The notes below the pieces were generated by a model that saw nothing but the letters and a program-made list of their open reading frames with translations, ran no database searches and was not told where the DNA came from. Of a stretch of DNA of 64,000 nt, positions 53,620-61,320 are shown in pieces. Position 1 is the stretch's first letter. Each line of letters starts with the position of its first letter. Location of the stretch: positions 124,001 through 188,000 of the forward strand of contig NZ_CP043474.1 in NCBI RefSeq assembly GCF_008329645.1, read 5' to 3'. This DNA comes from Mycolicibacterium grossiae. GTDB lineage: Bacteria > Actinomycetota > Actinomycetes > Mycobacteriales > Mycobacteriaceae. The translations under genes and the position numbers were made by a program.

Positions 53620-55808
53620 GGCTGCGTCCTCCGCCGACGCGGCGCGCCGATGTCGCTGACGTCGTCGCTGCCCGCGTGCAGCAGCTCGGCGAAGCCCGCC
53701 TCGATGTCGCTCAGCGCTTGGCCGTAGCGCTGGCTACTGAGCCGCCGGATCTCTTCTGGGTCGCTGACGATCGGCGGCGCCGGCCGGGTGCGTCCGGAGG
53801 CCCAGGGCTGCGCGTTGTCGCGGATGAGGCTGGCGTAAATGGAATGCGCCGGCAGCGCCGTGAAGTCCTCGGGCGAAAGCACGCTCTGGCCGGCGGCCAT
53901 GTCGCGGGCGTCGCCCGCCGGCAGCTGAAAGCAGATGCGCGAGCGGGCATTGGAGCGAAAGGCCTCGAGCATGGCGGGCGGCAGCTGCTTCTCGTACTGG
54001 TGCGCCAGGTGGAAGCCCGCACCAAGACTTCTGGCCGTGGCGAGCGCGTCGGCGAGGTCGGTCGGCAGCCGCAGGTAATCCTGCGCCTCATCGATGTAGA
54101 CCATGACCGGCTCGCGGCTCGACTCCGGTACTGCGGCGCGCTCGCGGATGGCCTGCCACAGTTCGGCGATGACGAGCGCAGCCAGCAGCTGGGCGCTTTC
54201 GGGTCCGAGCACGCCCTTCTGCAGCGGCACCAGCAGCACCTTCTTTTCGCGCAGCACCTGACGGATGTTGAACTGCGGTGTTCGCTGCGCCAGGACGCGC
54301 CGAAGCTGTTTGCCAAGCAGCGGCCTCAGCTTGTTGCTGAGCGGTGCGACGGTGGTACTGATGGCCTCCGGCGAGAGCGTGTCGAACCACTGCCAGAACG
54401 GGCCGGCGGCGAAGGGATCGTCGCGGATGGCCGACTGGGTGAGCGAGCGGCGAAAGCCGGGATTGGTGAGCAGCAGTGGCAGCATGACGAGCGAGGCGTC
54501 GTCACGGCGCGCCAGCACCTCGAGACAGTTTCGCAGGATGTCTGAACTGCGCGGGCCGAGGCCGTCGCCGTAGAGCGCCTTGAAGGTGCCAAACAGGCTG
54601 TCAGCAATCACCTCCGGCGGCTGATCCTGCCGAAAGCGGCGATCGAGCGGGTTGATGCCGACGGGCCGCTCCGACAGCGGGTCGAGCACGACGATGTCGT
54701 CTCGGCGGGGTGCCGGGATACGCGCCAGCACGTCGGCGATGAGGTCCTTTGGCTCGATGACGACCACCGGCCGCCCGGCTTCGAGATCCTGGACGACGAG
54801 GTTCAGCAGCAGCGTCGACTTGCCGACGCCGTTTGGCCCGAGGATCCAGCTATGGCGAAGGGCGTCTTTGACGTCGTAACCGAGCGTCGCCTCGCTGCCT
54901 GGCGCGGTCGCCTCGGCGATGACCCGCGCACCCGTCTGCAGAGCGGGACTCGGCCGCACGGGACGGGGGTGCCGCGGCGGCTGACCCGGAAACGGCTCGT
55001 CGCTATCGGCGATCGGCCACCCCGATAAGGACGCAACCTCCGTAACGGTCAGCGGCTGCGACGGTAAGAACGCCGACCACTGCGAGCGCGGCTGATTGAG
55101 GCGGCACGGCTTCTCGGTGGAAAGCTTCAGCCGTACCCCTGGCGCCTCGACCGTCGCGATTGCGGCAGCCAGCCCGAGCAGCAGCACCCGGCGACGCTCG
55201 GACGTGCCGGCGTGGACACCGAGGCGCACGGCACCTGCGAAGCCGAACGCGCCGAGCTTGCGGCCGAGCGCTTGCCGAGCGTCAGCGGACGGCTCGGGCA
55301 GCACGCCGCGCAGCACCTTCGAGAGCGCCGGCTGATCGGCGCGGTGTGGCAGATGCGGGGTGGGTTTCGGATGCCGGCGTGGACCAAGGACGATCTGCAG
55401 CGACAACCGCTCCCCTTTTTGCACGGCGGTCAGCGCGTGGAGGATGGAGCGCTCGGACGCGACGGCGTCGCTCGGTTCGAGCGGCCGGGCGGTGGTCGAG
55501 AGACGAAGGCGCCTGGCGGTCGTGATGTCCTGGCGTTCCTCCGGCTCGGTCCCCGTCACGATGGCACCCGAGACGAGCTGCTCGACCGCCCGGCGGACGC
55601 CGGCCGCATGGCGCAGCTGACTGCCGACCAGGTACTCGACGCCTGTGACGTCGGCGCGCGCCTCGAGGATCAGCTGCGGCGCGTGCGCCTGCGCTGCCCA
55701 GTGCCGCAGCAGGCCGAGGGCCGGCGCTTCGTGTAGCGGCTGCGGCCAAAACAATCGCTGCCATACAAGGGTGTCTGCCGACAGTGTTCGCTGTTCATTT
55801 GTCGTCAT
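53616..55808 (-). CDS. VirD4/TraG-like conjugation ATPase
   Basis: 730 residues. The ATPase has Walker A ILGPNGVGKSTLLLNL, an arginine/Asp-rich IVVLDPLSERPVGINPLD segment and Walker B EPVMVYIDEAQDYLRLP, and ends with HQYEKQLPPAMLEAFRSNAR, characteristic of type IV coupling proteins and TraM-recognition ATPases. No transmembrane helices are obvious at the N-terminus, unlike canonical VirD4, so it may work with another membrane subunit. Overlaps the upstream and downstream genes by ATGA. Confidence 0.85.
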   Translation of the reverse strand: MTTNEQRTLSADTLVWQRLFWPQPLHEAPALGLLRHWAAQAHAPQLILEARADVTGVEYLVGSQLRHAAGVRRAVEQLVSGAIVTGTEPEERQDITTARRLRLSTTARPLEPSDAVASERSILHALTAVQKGERLSLQIVLGPRRHPKPTPHLPHRADQPALSKVLRGVLPEPSADARQALGRKLGAFGFAGAVRLGVHAGTSERRRVLLLGLAAAIATVEAPGVRLKLSTEKPCRLNQPRSQWSAFLPSQPLTVTEVASLSGWPIADSDEPFPGQPPRHPRPVRPSPALQTGARVIAEATAPGSEATLGYDVKDALRHSWILGPNGVGKSTLLLNLVVQDLEAGRPVVVIEPKDLIADVLARIPAPRRDDIVVLDPLSERPVGINPLDRRFRQDQPPEVIADSLFGTFKALYGDGLGPRSSDILRNCLEVLARRDDASLVMLPLLLTNPGFRRSLTQSAIRDDPFAAGPFWQWFDTLSPEAISTTVAPLSNKLRPLLGKQLRRVLAQRTPQFNIRQVLREKKVLLVPLQKGVLGPESAQLLAALVIAELWQAIRERAAVPESSREPVMVYIDEAQDYLRLPTDLADALATARSLGAGFHLAHQYEKQLPPAMLEAFRSNARSRICFQLPAGDARDMAAGQSVLSPEDFTALPAHSIYASLIRDNAQPWASGRTRPAPPIVSDPEEIRRLSSQRYGQALSDIEAGFAELLHAGSDDVSDIGAPRRRRTQP

Positions 55809-56032
55809 GAGCGACCTCCGGAAGACATCCCTCGATGGGATGAGCCCGCGGGACGAACCGATGACAACGTCGCGTCGTGCTGCATTTCCTTCAAGGCGAT
55901 AGCGAGCAGCGCCCGGCTGAGCTTGCGCAGATCCGGCTCGTCGCGCGGAATAGCGCGAACGCTGATATGACGCGCGGCTTTTGGCACCCCGCGGTTTCCG
56001 CGACGATGATTGATGCGACCAGTTTTAGACAT
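55805..56032 (-). CDS. Small basic protein of unknown function, first gene of the transfer operon
   Basis: 75 residues; ATG 56032 follows GGAGGAGAGCT. It is basic, with HRRGNRGVPKAARHISVRAI and a Ser/Gly tail. No family recognised. Overlaps the ATPase gene by 4 bp, so it is translationally coupled. Promoter with two GTTGAA-type boxes lies just upstream. Confidence 0.7.
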   Translation of the reverse strand: MSKTGRINHRRGNRGVPKAARHISVRAIPRDEPDLRKLSRALLAIALKEMQHDATLSSVRPAGSSHRGMSSGGRS

Positions 56033-56070
56033 AGCTCTCCTCCATTTCGAATTACTTGAGTGATTGAGAC

Positions 56071-56121
56071 GTTGAATTAATGCAACGTCGTGCGATTTAC
56101 TATGCGTTGAATGTATTCAAC
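56071..56121 (-). promoter_or_regulatory. Transfer-operon promoter with two repressor boxes
   Basis: The perfect palindrome GTTGAA-TGTA-TTCAAC at 56106-56121 has the same arms as the box in front of the xre gene. A second, weaker copy, GTTGAA-TTAA-TGCAAC, lies at 56071-56086 inside GACGTTG-N8-CAACGTC. On the minus strand TTGAAT-N17-CATAGT surrounds the first box, placing it in the promoter spacer. Confidence 0.6.
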
Positions 56122-56190
56122 ATTCAATAGCATTGGCGCATTACACAACACCGAAAGGAACATTGGCACCGCCAGTCGGAAGCTACACCT

Positions 56191-56397
56191 TTACCAGCGC
56201 TCTTTCCACGTCCGGAGCACGACGACACTGCCGATAACAAGTCCGATGAGCCCAAGGACGCCGACGATCACGAGCAGCGTGGGAAGCACGGCTTCGATAA
56301 GCCGGACGGCGCAGTAGAGGGCGAAGGCGGCGACGAGCACACCAACCGCTGCACCGACGAGGCGGTCAATCAGCCCGCCGCCACCTCCCCCACTCAT
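56191..56397 (-). CDS. Small two-helix membrane protein
   Basis: 68 residues from ATG 56397, preceded by ATGA overlap with the upstream gene. A Gly-rich start, then hydrophobic helices VGVLVAAFALYCAVRLIEAV and LLVIVGVLGLIGLVIGSVVV, ending WKERW. Function unknown; may belong to the transfer apparatus. Confidence 0.65.
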   Translation of the reverse strand: MSGGGGGGLIDRLVGAAVGVLVAAFALYCAVRLIEAVLPTLLVIVGVLGLIGLVIGSVVVLRTWKERW

Positions 56398-56945
56398 GGC
56401 TGCCCGTCCCGCCGCAGCTCGCGCAGCAGCCCGTGCTCGAAGACACCCGAGACGCAACCCCGGACGAAACGCCGCTGATCCCCGGGAAAGCGCTGCGCGA
56501 AGGCTTGGACGTACACCTGCCCCGTGAGGTCCGCGTGCAGCAACCGCCAGACAAGTGAGCCAGGCGGGTGCCCGGCGTGCTCCAGCTCGCTGAGGTGCCA
56601 CAGCGACAGTTCAAGTTCGTCGACGAGACCAAAGTCGAGGTCGCGTCGCACATGGTTCACGTCGTGCCAGAAGCGCAAATCGGCGTTAATCCGCGGCGAG
56701 CCGTAGATGATGTCGTCGCTGTTCTCCGGTGAGATGGGCAGTGCTCGCCCAGTCCTCATACTCTCTTGGACAGCAGAGACAAGGTCGGCGTAGGTGTTCG
56801 GCGCGGCCGCCTCAAGGACGTAGCCGAAGCCGACCTCCTCGGCCGTCCGCCGAGCCGCCCCGGCAATGAAGTCGCCGAGCACAACAGTGGCTTCGACGAC
56901 GTCGTCGTAGACCGCCTCATGGAATGTCGGGTCGATGATCGTCAC
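56394..56945 (-). CDS. Unknown protein with conserved-looking His/Asp/Glu segment
   Basis: 183 residues. Not recognised. The central part FWHDVNHVRRDLDFGLVDEL and SLWHLSELEHAGHPPGSLVW is rich in His, Asp and Glu, suggesting metal binding. Starts and ends with ATGA overlaps to its neighbours, so it is cotranscribed in the small-gene run of the element. Confidence 0.6.
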   Translation of the reverse strand: MTIIDPTFHEAVYDDVVEATVVLGDFIAGAARRTAEEVGFGYVLEAAAPNTYADLVSAVQESMRTGRALPISPENSDDIIYGSPRINADLRFWHDVNHVRRDLDFGLVDELELSLWHLSELEHAGHPPGSLVWRLLHADLTGQVYVQAFAQRFPGDQRRFVRGCVSGVFEHGLLRELRRDGQP

Positions 56946-57208
56946 CGTCGTGCTCCTTTTCTAGCATTGGCCTCATCTCGTATCAGCTGCTGCGCCGCCA
57001 GGAAGGCGACGCCGATTCGGTTGATGGCCGCGGTCCGTTCGGCGGCAAGCCTGGCAAGCGCATCGCGTTCCCGCTGCTGGCGCGCCCGGCGCCGAGCGAA
57101 CCTCTGAAGGAGTCCATCGACGCCGAGCAGCAGCACCCCATAACCGATGAAGACCGCCAGCCACCAGCATGCGACGTTGATCAGCACGTCGATTAGCTCG
57201 CCGCTCAT
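56942..57208 (-). CDS. Small membrane protein with coiled-coil tail
   Basis: 88 residues from ATG 57208. One hydrophobic helix (ACWWLAVFIGYGVLLLGVDG) is followed by a highly charged coil (RFARRRARQQRERDALARLA). Not recognised. ATGA overlap with both neighbours. Confidence 0.6.
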   Translation of the reverse strand: MSGELIDVLINVACWWLAVFIGYGVLLLGVDGLLQRFARRRARQQRERDALARLAAERTAAINRIGVAFLAAQQLIRDEANARKGARR

Positions 57209-57456
57209 GACGGCCACTCGCCAATCCAGTCCAAAAACGTCCGCGCCAGAGCTTCTTGGAGGACGAGAACATGCGCCGCGGCGGCCGGCGCATCGTGCGC
57301 GTGATATCCCGCAATGGCTTCGAGTGCCGAGGATGATAAATCCGCGAGTGCCAGAATGGCGGTCAGCGCGTCACTTACAGCGCGCGCTTCGCCGCCTTCG
57401 CGCGTTCGACGAGTTGGCTGCACATCCCGACGCTGACGAACGTCTTCGTGGTTCAT
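57205..57456 (-). CDS. Small helical protein, unknown function
   Basis: 83 residues from ATG 57456, 7 bp after the previous stop. Mostly helical and Ala-rich (SDALTAILALADLSSSALEA, AAAHVLVLQEALARTFLDWI). An upstream in-frame start at 57519 would overlap the preceding gene. Not recognised. Confidence 0.55.
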   Translation of the reverse strand: MNHEDVRQRRDVQPTRRTREGGEARAVSDALTAILALADLSSSALEAIAGYHAHDAPAAAAHVLVLQEALARTFLDWIGEWPS

Positions 57457-57463
57457 CTCGGCA

Positions 57464-57775
57464 TCACAATCCGAAGCGAGCGACTTCATTGCCAGCGATA
57501 CAGGCGAATTGGTCGACAATGTAATTGAGCCGATTCATGACGGCCGGATCGCCATCCGCTTGGAATTGCGCCTCACGACTTAGCATGCCGACACATTGGA
57601 TACCGACGCTGGCCGTGAGCGCCGCCGCCTGCACACGGGTTGCGGCGACTATTCCGCGCGTCACTTCCGCATTCTGCCGCCGAAGAAGTTCTTTTTCCTC
57701 ATGGCGAGTGAAGCCATCGGGAACTTCCACGGGGACAGGACGCGCACTTTGTCGATTCATAGGGACAGCCATCAT
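57464..57775 (-). CDS. Unknown small protein of the mobile element
   Basis: 103 residues; ATG 57775 (MMAVPMNRQS) lies 3-4 nt behind AAAGGA, and the longer frame from 57820 has no better ribosome site. A charged helix (RHEEKELLRRQNAEVTRGIV) and an uncharged C-terminal half (LTASVGIQCVGMLSREAQF) are visible. Not recognised. Confidence 0.55.
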   Translation of the reverse strand: MMAVPMNRQSARPVPVEVPDGFTRHEEKELLRRQNAEVTRGIVAATRVQAAALTASVGIQCVGMLSREAQFQADGDPAVMNRLNYIVDQFACIAGNEVARFGL

Positions 57776-57855
57776 GATTCCTTTCAAAAATGGTTCTGCT
57801 TTTGCAGGACCTTGCTTCATTTGACCAACCCTGACGGGTGGCTGTAGGCCTGCCG

Positions 57856-58119
57856 CTATAGGTCGCCGTGCGCCGCGAGAGAGGCCGCGAAGGGCGTCAG
57901 CGCTTCCGCAACGCGGTGTGGCGGGTCGAGCACCAGGGGCACAGGCTCTAGGCCGGTCGACATGAGCGGTCCGGGCATCCCGTGCGGTCCATCCCCCATC
58001 TCGCCTCGGCGGCAGACACGGTCACCAATGCTCGAACAGCGGCATGAAGCGCAGAGGCCACGGGTGCGACGAGTGGAGGCGGCAGTCTCGACTACGGGGA
58101 TGTTATTGGTGGTGGTCAT
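57856..58119 (-). CDS. Unknown small Cys-containing protein
   Basis: 87 residues; ATG 58119 follows AAGGAGCGCCC. The N-terminal third has a cysteine cluster (GLCASCRCSSIGDRVCRRGE) that could bind a metal; the C-terminal half is Pro/Leu-rich. Not recognised. First gene of the small-gene run. Confidence 0.5.
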   Translation of the reverse strand: MTTTNNIPVVETAASTRRTRGLCASCRCSSIGDRVCRRGEMGDGPHGMPGPLMSTGLEPVPLVLDPPHRVAEALTPFAASLAAHGDL

Positions 58120-58154
58120 GGGCGCTCCTTGCTAACGGGATGACACCACAGTGA

Positions 58155-58322
58155 CACACTAAACAGCCTCTGAACTGGCCTGATAGCCGCCAACTGGTTG
58201 GCAAGCGGCTCCGATCGGTTGGTATGAGCTGCCAAACGATCGTCCGGATGGAAGAGAGACAGCTAGACGTCATGCACCAGAGCCAACCGGCGGTGACGGT
58301 TGGCAAGGTCACGTTTCGATAA
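58155..58322 (+). pseudogene. Possible degenerate helix-turn-helix (excisionase/MerR-like) gene
   Basis: A 55-codon plus-strand frame ending at TAA 58322 contains SRQLVGKRLRSVGMSCQTIV then RMEERQLD, which looks like a helix-turn-helix. There is no ATG/GTG/TTG before the internal ATG 58224, leaving only the second half behind a start codon. It may be a remnant, or use CTG 58170. Excisionases of this size are expected in an integrative element. Confidence 0.35.
58189..58304. repeat. Cluster of GCCAAC/GTTGGC half-sites
   Basis: GCCAAC-TG-GTTGGC at 58189-58202, GTTGGT at 58218-58223, GCCAAA at 58231-58236 and GCCAACCG-N7-CGGTTGGC (58282-58304, perfect 8-bp arms) lie within 116 bp. They could be iterons or operators, partly superposed on the helix-turn-helix remnant. 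The rest of 58120-58382 holds nothing else recognised. Confidence 0.4.
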
Positions 58323-58354
58323 CAAAAAAATGGCCCCCATGGTGAACGGGGGCC
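58323..58354 (-). terminator. Rho-independent terminator of the minus-strand orphan gene
   Basis: GGCCCCC (58332-58338) pairs with GGGGGCC (58348-58354); read on the minus strand the stem is followed by ATTTTTTTGTT. It ends transcripts of the gene at 58383-58937. Confidence 0.85.
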
Positions 58355-58382
58355 TGGCGGCGCGCAGATGGACGGGGCTGGC

Positions 58383-58937
58383 TCACATGGGGCGGGTCAG
58401 CGGCTTTTCGGGATCGTCGTAGAGCGTGTGCTCATACGAAAACCGCGGTGTCACGATGTGCTTCTTTGGCCAATCTTCGCTGTCATCGAGGATTAATTCG
58501 AAGGGCGCGCGATCTGAACCATTCTCCAGAAGCTTAGGGACGGGACGAGGTTTCTTCGGTAGGTTCTCGTTCCACGGGTGCCCTTCAAAATCGAGTAGCG
58601 CCGGGTTCGCCGTCAAGCGATGAGCCGCCAGCATGAAGACGAACAACACCATGGGCCCGAAATCGTAATGCCAACCAACCTCGTAGACATCGTGCTGAAA
58701 GTCGGTCCGCTTGAGATTTGTAATCCATGCATCGAGAAGCACCTCGAGAGAAAGATCTATTTCTTCTCGGCCGATTAGATTGAGTTCTTCGTCGGATCTC
58801 TTTCGACAAAAGCTGATGAAATCGTCGACCAGCTTTAGGATGCGGTCTTGGAAATCGATCATGTACGCACGGCGGAACTCGCCTCGATCGTTGTAGAAAA
58901 CCGGCGACAGCTGCAGCGTTCTAAAGTTAAAGCTCAT
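58383..58937 (-). CDS. Unknown protein, cargo of the element
   Basis: 184 residues; ATG 58937 lies 9 nt behind AAGGAG. Acidic and aromatic-rich, with SFNFRTLQLSPVFYNDRGEF, WHYDFGPMVLFVFMLAAHRL and the end FSYEHTLYDDPEKPLTRPM. No family recognised. It has its own SigA-like promoter and a strong terminator, so it is an independent unit, and its G+C (about 50%) is far below the host's. Confidence 0.65.
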   Translation of the reverse strand: MSFNFRTLQLSPVFYNDRGEFRRAYMIDFQDRILKLVDDFISFCRKRSDEELNLIGREEIDLSLEVLLDAWITNLKRTDFQHDVYEVGWHYDFGPMVLFVFMLAAHRLTANPALLDFEGHPWNENLPKKPRPVPKLLENGSDRAPFELILDDSEDWPKKHIVTPRFSYEHTLYDDPEKPLTRPM

Positions 58938-58976
58938 GTGCATTGACTCCTTCAAAGACAATGCGCGCCGTAGCTA

Positions 58977-59004
58977 TTTATGCATAATTGCACAACAATG
59001 TCAA
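58977..59004 (-). promoter_or_regulatory. SigA-type promoter of the orphan gene
   Basis: TTGACA (59004-58999), 16-bp spacer, CATAAA (58982-58977) on the minus strand. A plus-strand extended -10 (TGC-TATAGT, 59013-59021) for the divergent gene lies just beyond. Confidence 0.55.
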
Positions 59005-59052
59005 CACTGTTTTGCTATAGTCGTTGCACCCGTCGGTAGAACTGGAGGCAAC

Positions 59053-60474
59053 GTGGGGACCACCCCAGTAAGACGTGATGACGCAGTCGCGTCGTTAGTG
59101 CAGTTCATGAATGGGAGCCGCTACCCTAATGGTGCCATTGCCAAAAACCGTGGACCGAAGAGCACAGCCAACTTCAATGTCGATGTGGTTGCACTCGTTG
59201 TTTACCTACAGGCAACCTACAAGTATTACCCGCAACTCGACGACATACGCAGAGTATTCGCTGAGTCACTGTCGCCGCTTGACGGTGACATCAGGAATCT
59301 CCTCGCCTCAAAGGAAAAAATTAAAAGCCCGACACCGCTTCAATGTGCGATAGCCGGCGCGCTATACGTGGGCCATGGCCCAGACGGCGCATACCTTCCC
59401 ACAGCCGCGATTGACGCGTTGTTTGCAACGAGGCCGCGCGATGAACGGAAGGTCGAATTCGCCGAGGCCTTGCTCGCTGTGCTCGAGGATCACCTCGCCG
59501 CCAAGGTCGATGAGAAGGAAAACGATTCTCCGCAGTCACACTGGCCGACGCCTGTAACGGCGCCGTCAGAAGCCGCGTTCGATGTGCGGCCGTCGCGACC
59601 GCTCAGTGTCCAGGAAACCCACTTTAACCGCTCTAACAGCAAGCGCGCACCAGTATTGGCCGCGGCGCTCGGCCTGGTAGTAGTGCTCGGCACCGTGGGC
59701 ATCGTAGTCACGACAGAATCCTCTGACTCGCGTGCATCTCTATCGACCACTAGCCGAACGCCGTCCTCAGAGATCGAGACGACACTGTCAACCACCTCAT
59801 CTACCTCGACGCCGACGTCTTCCTTCCGGGTAGATCCCTACCATCGGTGCCTCAATCCGAACCCCTCGACCGAGGCCCCTGATCGTCCCGAACTCTGCGT
59901 CATCGCCTGGTGCACTGGCAAACCTCTGAACGCTGACGGTACGGAAAATGAACAGACCTCGTTTATCAAAATGCGGCCACGCATCGTCAATACCTCAAGC
60001 AAGCCGCTCGACCTGAATATCACCGGTGTTTCGGCGATGCGCCTGCTCGTCCGCCAGTCGGACATGCCTGGGTCGTGGCAGCCGCCTCCGGTGACCGCAG
60101 CCGCGGGTGACCGCCCGCTGCTTGTCGAGTGGGAACGCATCAAGTACTGGGCCGTCCCGCCGAACCTGCCGAACGAGCCGATCGCGAAAATTCCGGTCGG
60201 CCCTGGCTTGGTGCAGTATCAGCGGTTCGCCACGTTCTGGGATGCAGACGTGATCGCGGTCGGCGGATCGTACGTCCGTCCCATTGTTCAGCGCTCATCG
60301 AATCCGCAGGACGTGATTCAAGAGGCCGATCTGGTCTTCGAGTTCCCAAGCGACTCGGACATTTTCGCGATTGCGATTGTCGATCGGAGCGATCCGACGA
60401 ATGTGCTGACCGTCTTCGAGGCTGGCAAGAATGGCGAGTTGTGGGGTCCGACCCGTATGCCGTCCACATTCTGA
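59053..60474 (+). CDS. Single-pass membrane protein with extracellular domain, unknown
   Basis: 473 residues from GTG 59053 behind GGAGG. A cytoplasmic N-terminal part of ~200 residues (SLVQFMNGSRYPNGAIAKNR, VALVVYLQATYKYYPQLDDI) precedes one membrane helix (VLAAALGLVVVLGTVGIVVT), a Ser/Thr-rich stalk (~235-260) and an outer domain with cysteines (YHRCLNPNPS, PELCVIAWCTG). The topology suggests an envelope sensor or anti-sigma-like regulator, but no family was recognised. Confidence 0.7.
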   Translation: MGTTPVRRDDAVASLVQFMNGSRYPNGAIAKNRGPKSTANFNVDVVALVVYLQATYKYYPQLDDIRRVFAESLSPLDGDIRNLLASKEKIKSPTPLQCAIAGALYVGHGPDGAYLPTAAIDALFATRPRDERKVEFAEALLAVLEDHLAAKVDEKENDSPQSHWPTPVTAPSEAAFDVRPSRPLSVQETHFNRSNSKRAPVLAAALGLVVVLGTVGIVVTTESSDSRASLSTTSRTPSSEIETTLSTTSSTSTPTSSFRVDPYHRCLNPNPSTEAPDRPELCVIAWCTGKPLNADGTENEQTSFIKMRPRIVNTSSKPLDLNITGVSAMRLLVRQSDMPGSWQPPPVTAAAGDRPLLVEWERIKYWAVPPNLPNEPIAKIPVGPGLVQYQRFATFWDADVIAVGGSYVRPIVQRSSNPQDVIQEADLVFEFPSDSDIFAIAIVDRSDPTNVLTVFEAGKNGELWGPTRMPSTF

Positions 60475-60634
60475 TGCGAATCGGCGTCTGACTACCCGAC
60501 CATACAATATGGCAGTAGCCCCGACGCCTCAGACGCATCTGAAGGCCGTGCAGGACCGGTTGAATCACAGACGGTCGAGTCGATTAATAGCAGCCAGGCT
60601 CGAAGTAGTGAAACAAGTTTGTTGAAATAAGTGC

Positions 60635-61126
60635 ATGGGGCGCAATTATTATCAAGGCGGCGCCGAACAAAGATACCATCTTTCGGCCGGCGTTCTGGCC
60701 GTCGACAAAGACGGCCTTCTCGGCGTGCATCATTTGCCTCGAAATGGCGAGGACTTCGAACGTTACGAATTCCTACATGAAACAGTCGAACTCGGCGAAA
60801 CACTTGAGGCGGCCGCGCTGCGCGGCCTCCGCGAGGAGTTTGGCGCCGAAGCTCGTATAATCGGTTATTTGGGTTGCTTACTGACTACATTCAATTCGCA
60901 TTGCGCAGCGATTGAGAAGGCTACTGAGTACTTGGTGGCGCACGTAGAAACGTGGAACGAATCGCGCCGTAAGACTGACGATAATACGGTTGGCAGTCGT
61001 ATAGAGTGGTTCACAAGTGACCGCTTGCTATCCCTAATGCACGATCAGGCCGACCGTGACTCTACGCCCGATCTCGACGAAACCACGATACTCCGAAGGT
61101 ACATTGAACAACTGAAACCTCAGTAG
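60635..61126 (+). CDS. Nudix hydrolase
   Basis: 163 residues. The Nudix box reads GETLEAAALRGLREEFGAEA: the metal-binding EE and following Gly are kept, but the first Glu of the usual RE pair is Gly (RG). The N-terminal strand region YHLSAGVLAVDKDGLLGVHH is typical. Substrate (nucleoside diphosphate derivative or damaged nucleotide) unknown. Followed by a carbamoyltransferase-like gene, possibly in one operon. Confidence 0.85.
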   Translation: MGRNYYQGGAEQRYHLSAGVLAVDKDGLLGVHHLPRNGEDFERYEFLHETVELGETLEAAALRGLREEFGAEARIIGYLGCLLTTFNSHCAAIEKATEYLVAHVETWNESRRKTDDNTVGSRIEWFTSDRLLSLMHDQADRDSTPDLDETTILRRYIEQLKPQ

Positions 61127-61257
61127 CCGGTCGTCGAAGTAGTATCGCATCATATGCTGACTGAAGGATGCGCATATACCCGCCGGACCGTTTCGACGAC
61201 GACCAGCGGTCATAAAGCTTCAAGAAGCGCGTTTCTTCATTATAATTGGAGTAGCTT

Positions 61258-61320
61258 ATGTCGTCTATCACTGATAGGAAGCGCCCGTCACTACTCCGGT
61301 ATGGAGTCGCGGCGCAATGA
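61258..61320 (+). CDS. 20-codon ORF coupled to the carbamoyltransferase-like gene
   Basis: ATG 61258 behind TTGGAGTAGCTT encodes MSSITDRKRPSLLRYGVAAQ and stops at 61320; its TGA overlaps the next ATG by ATGA. It could be a leader peptide controlling the downstream gene or simply a coupling cistron. Position in the 190-bp gap before the gene favours a regulatory role. Confidence 0.45.
   Translation: MSSITDRKRPSLLRYGVAAQ

Noticed and set aside
58103..58312. 69-codon minus-strand frame opposite the helix-turn-helix remnant
   Set aside because: Trp/Cys-rich without family resemblance and without a ribosome site; the plus strand has the better protein signal.
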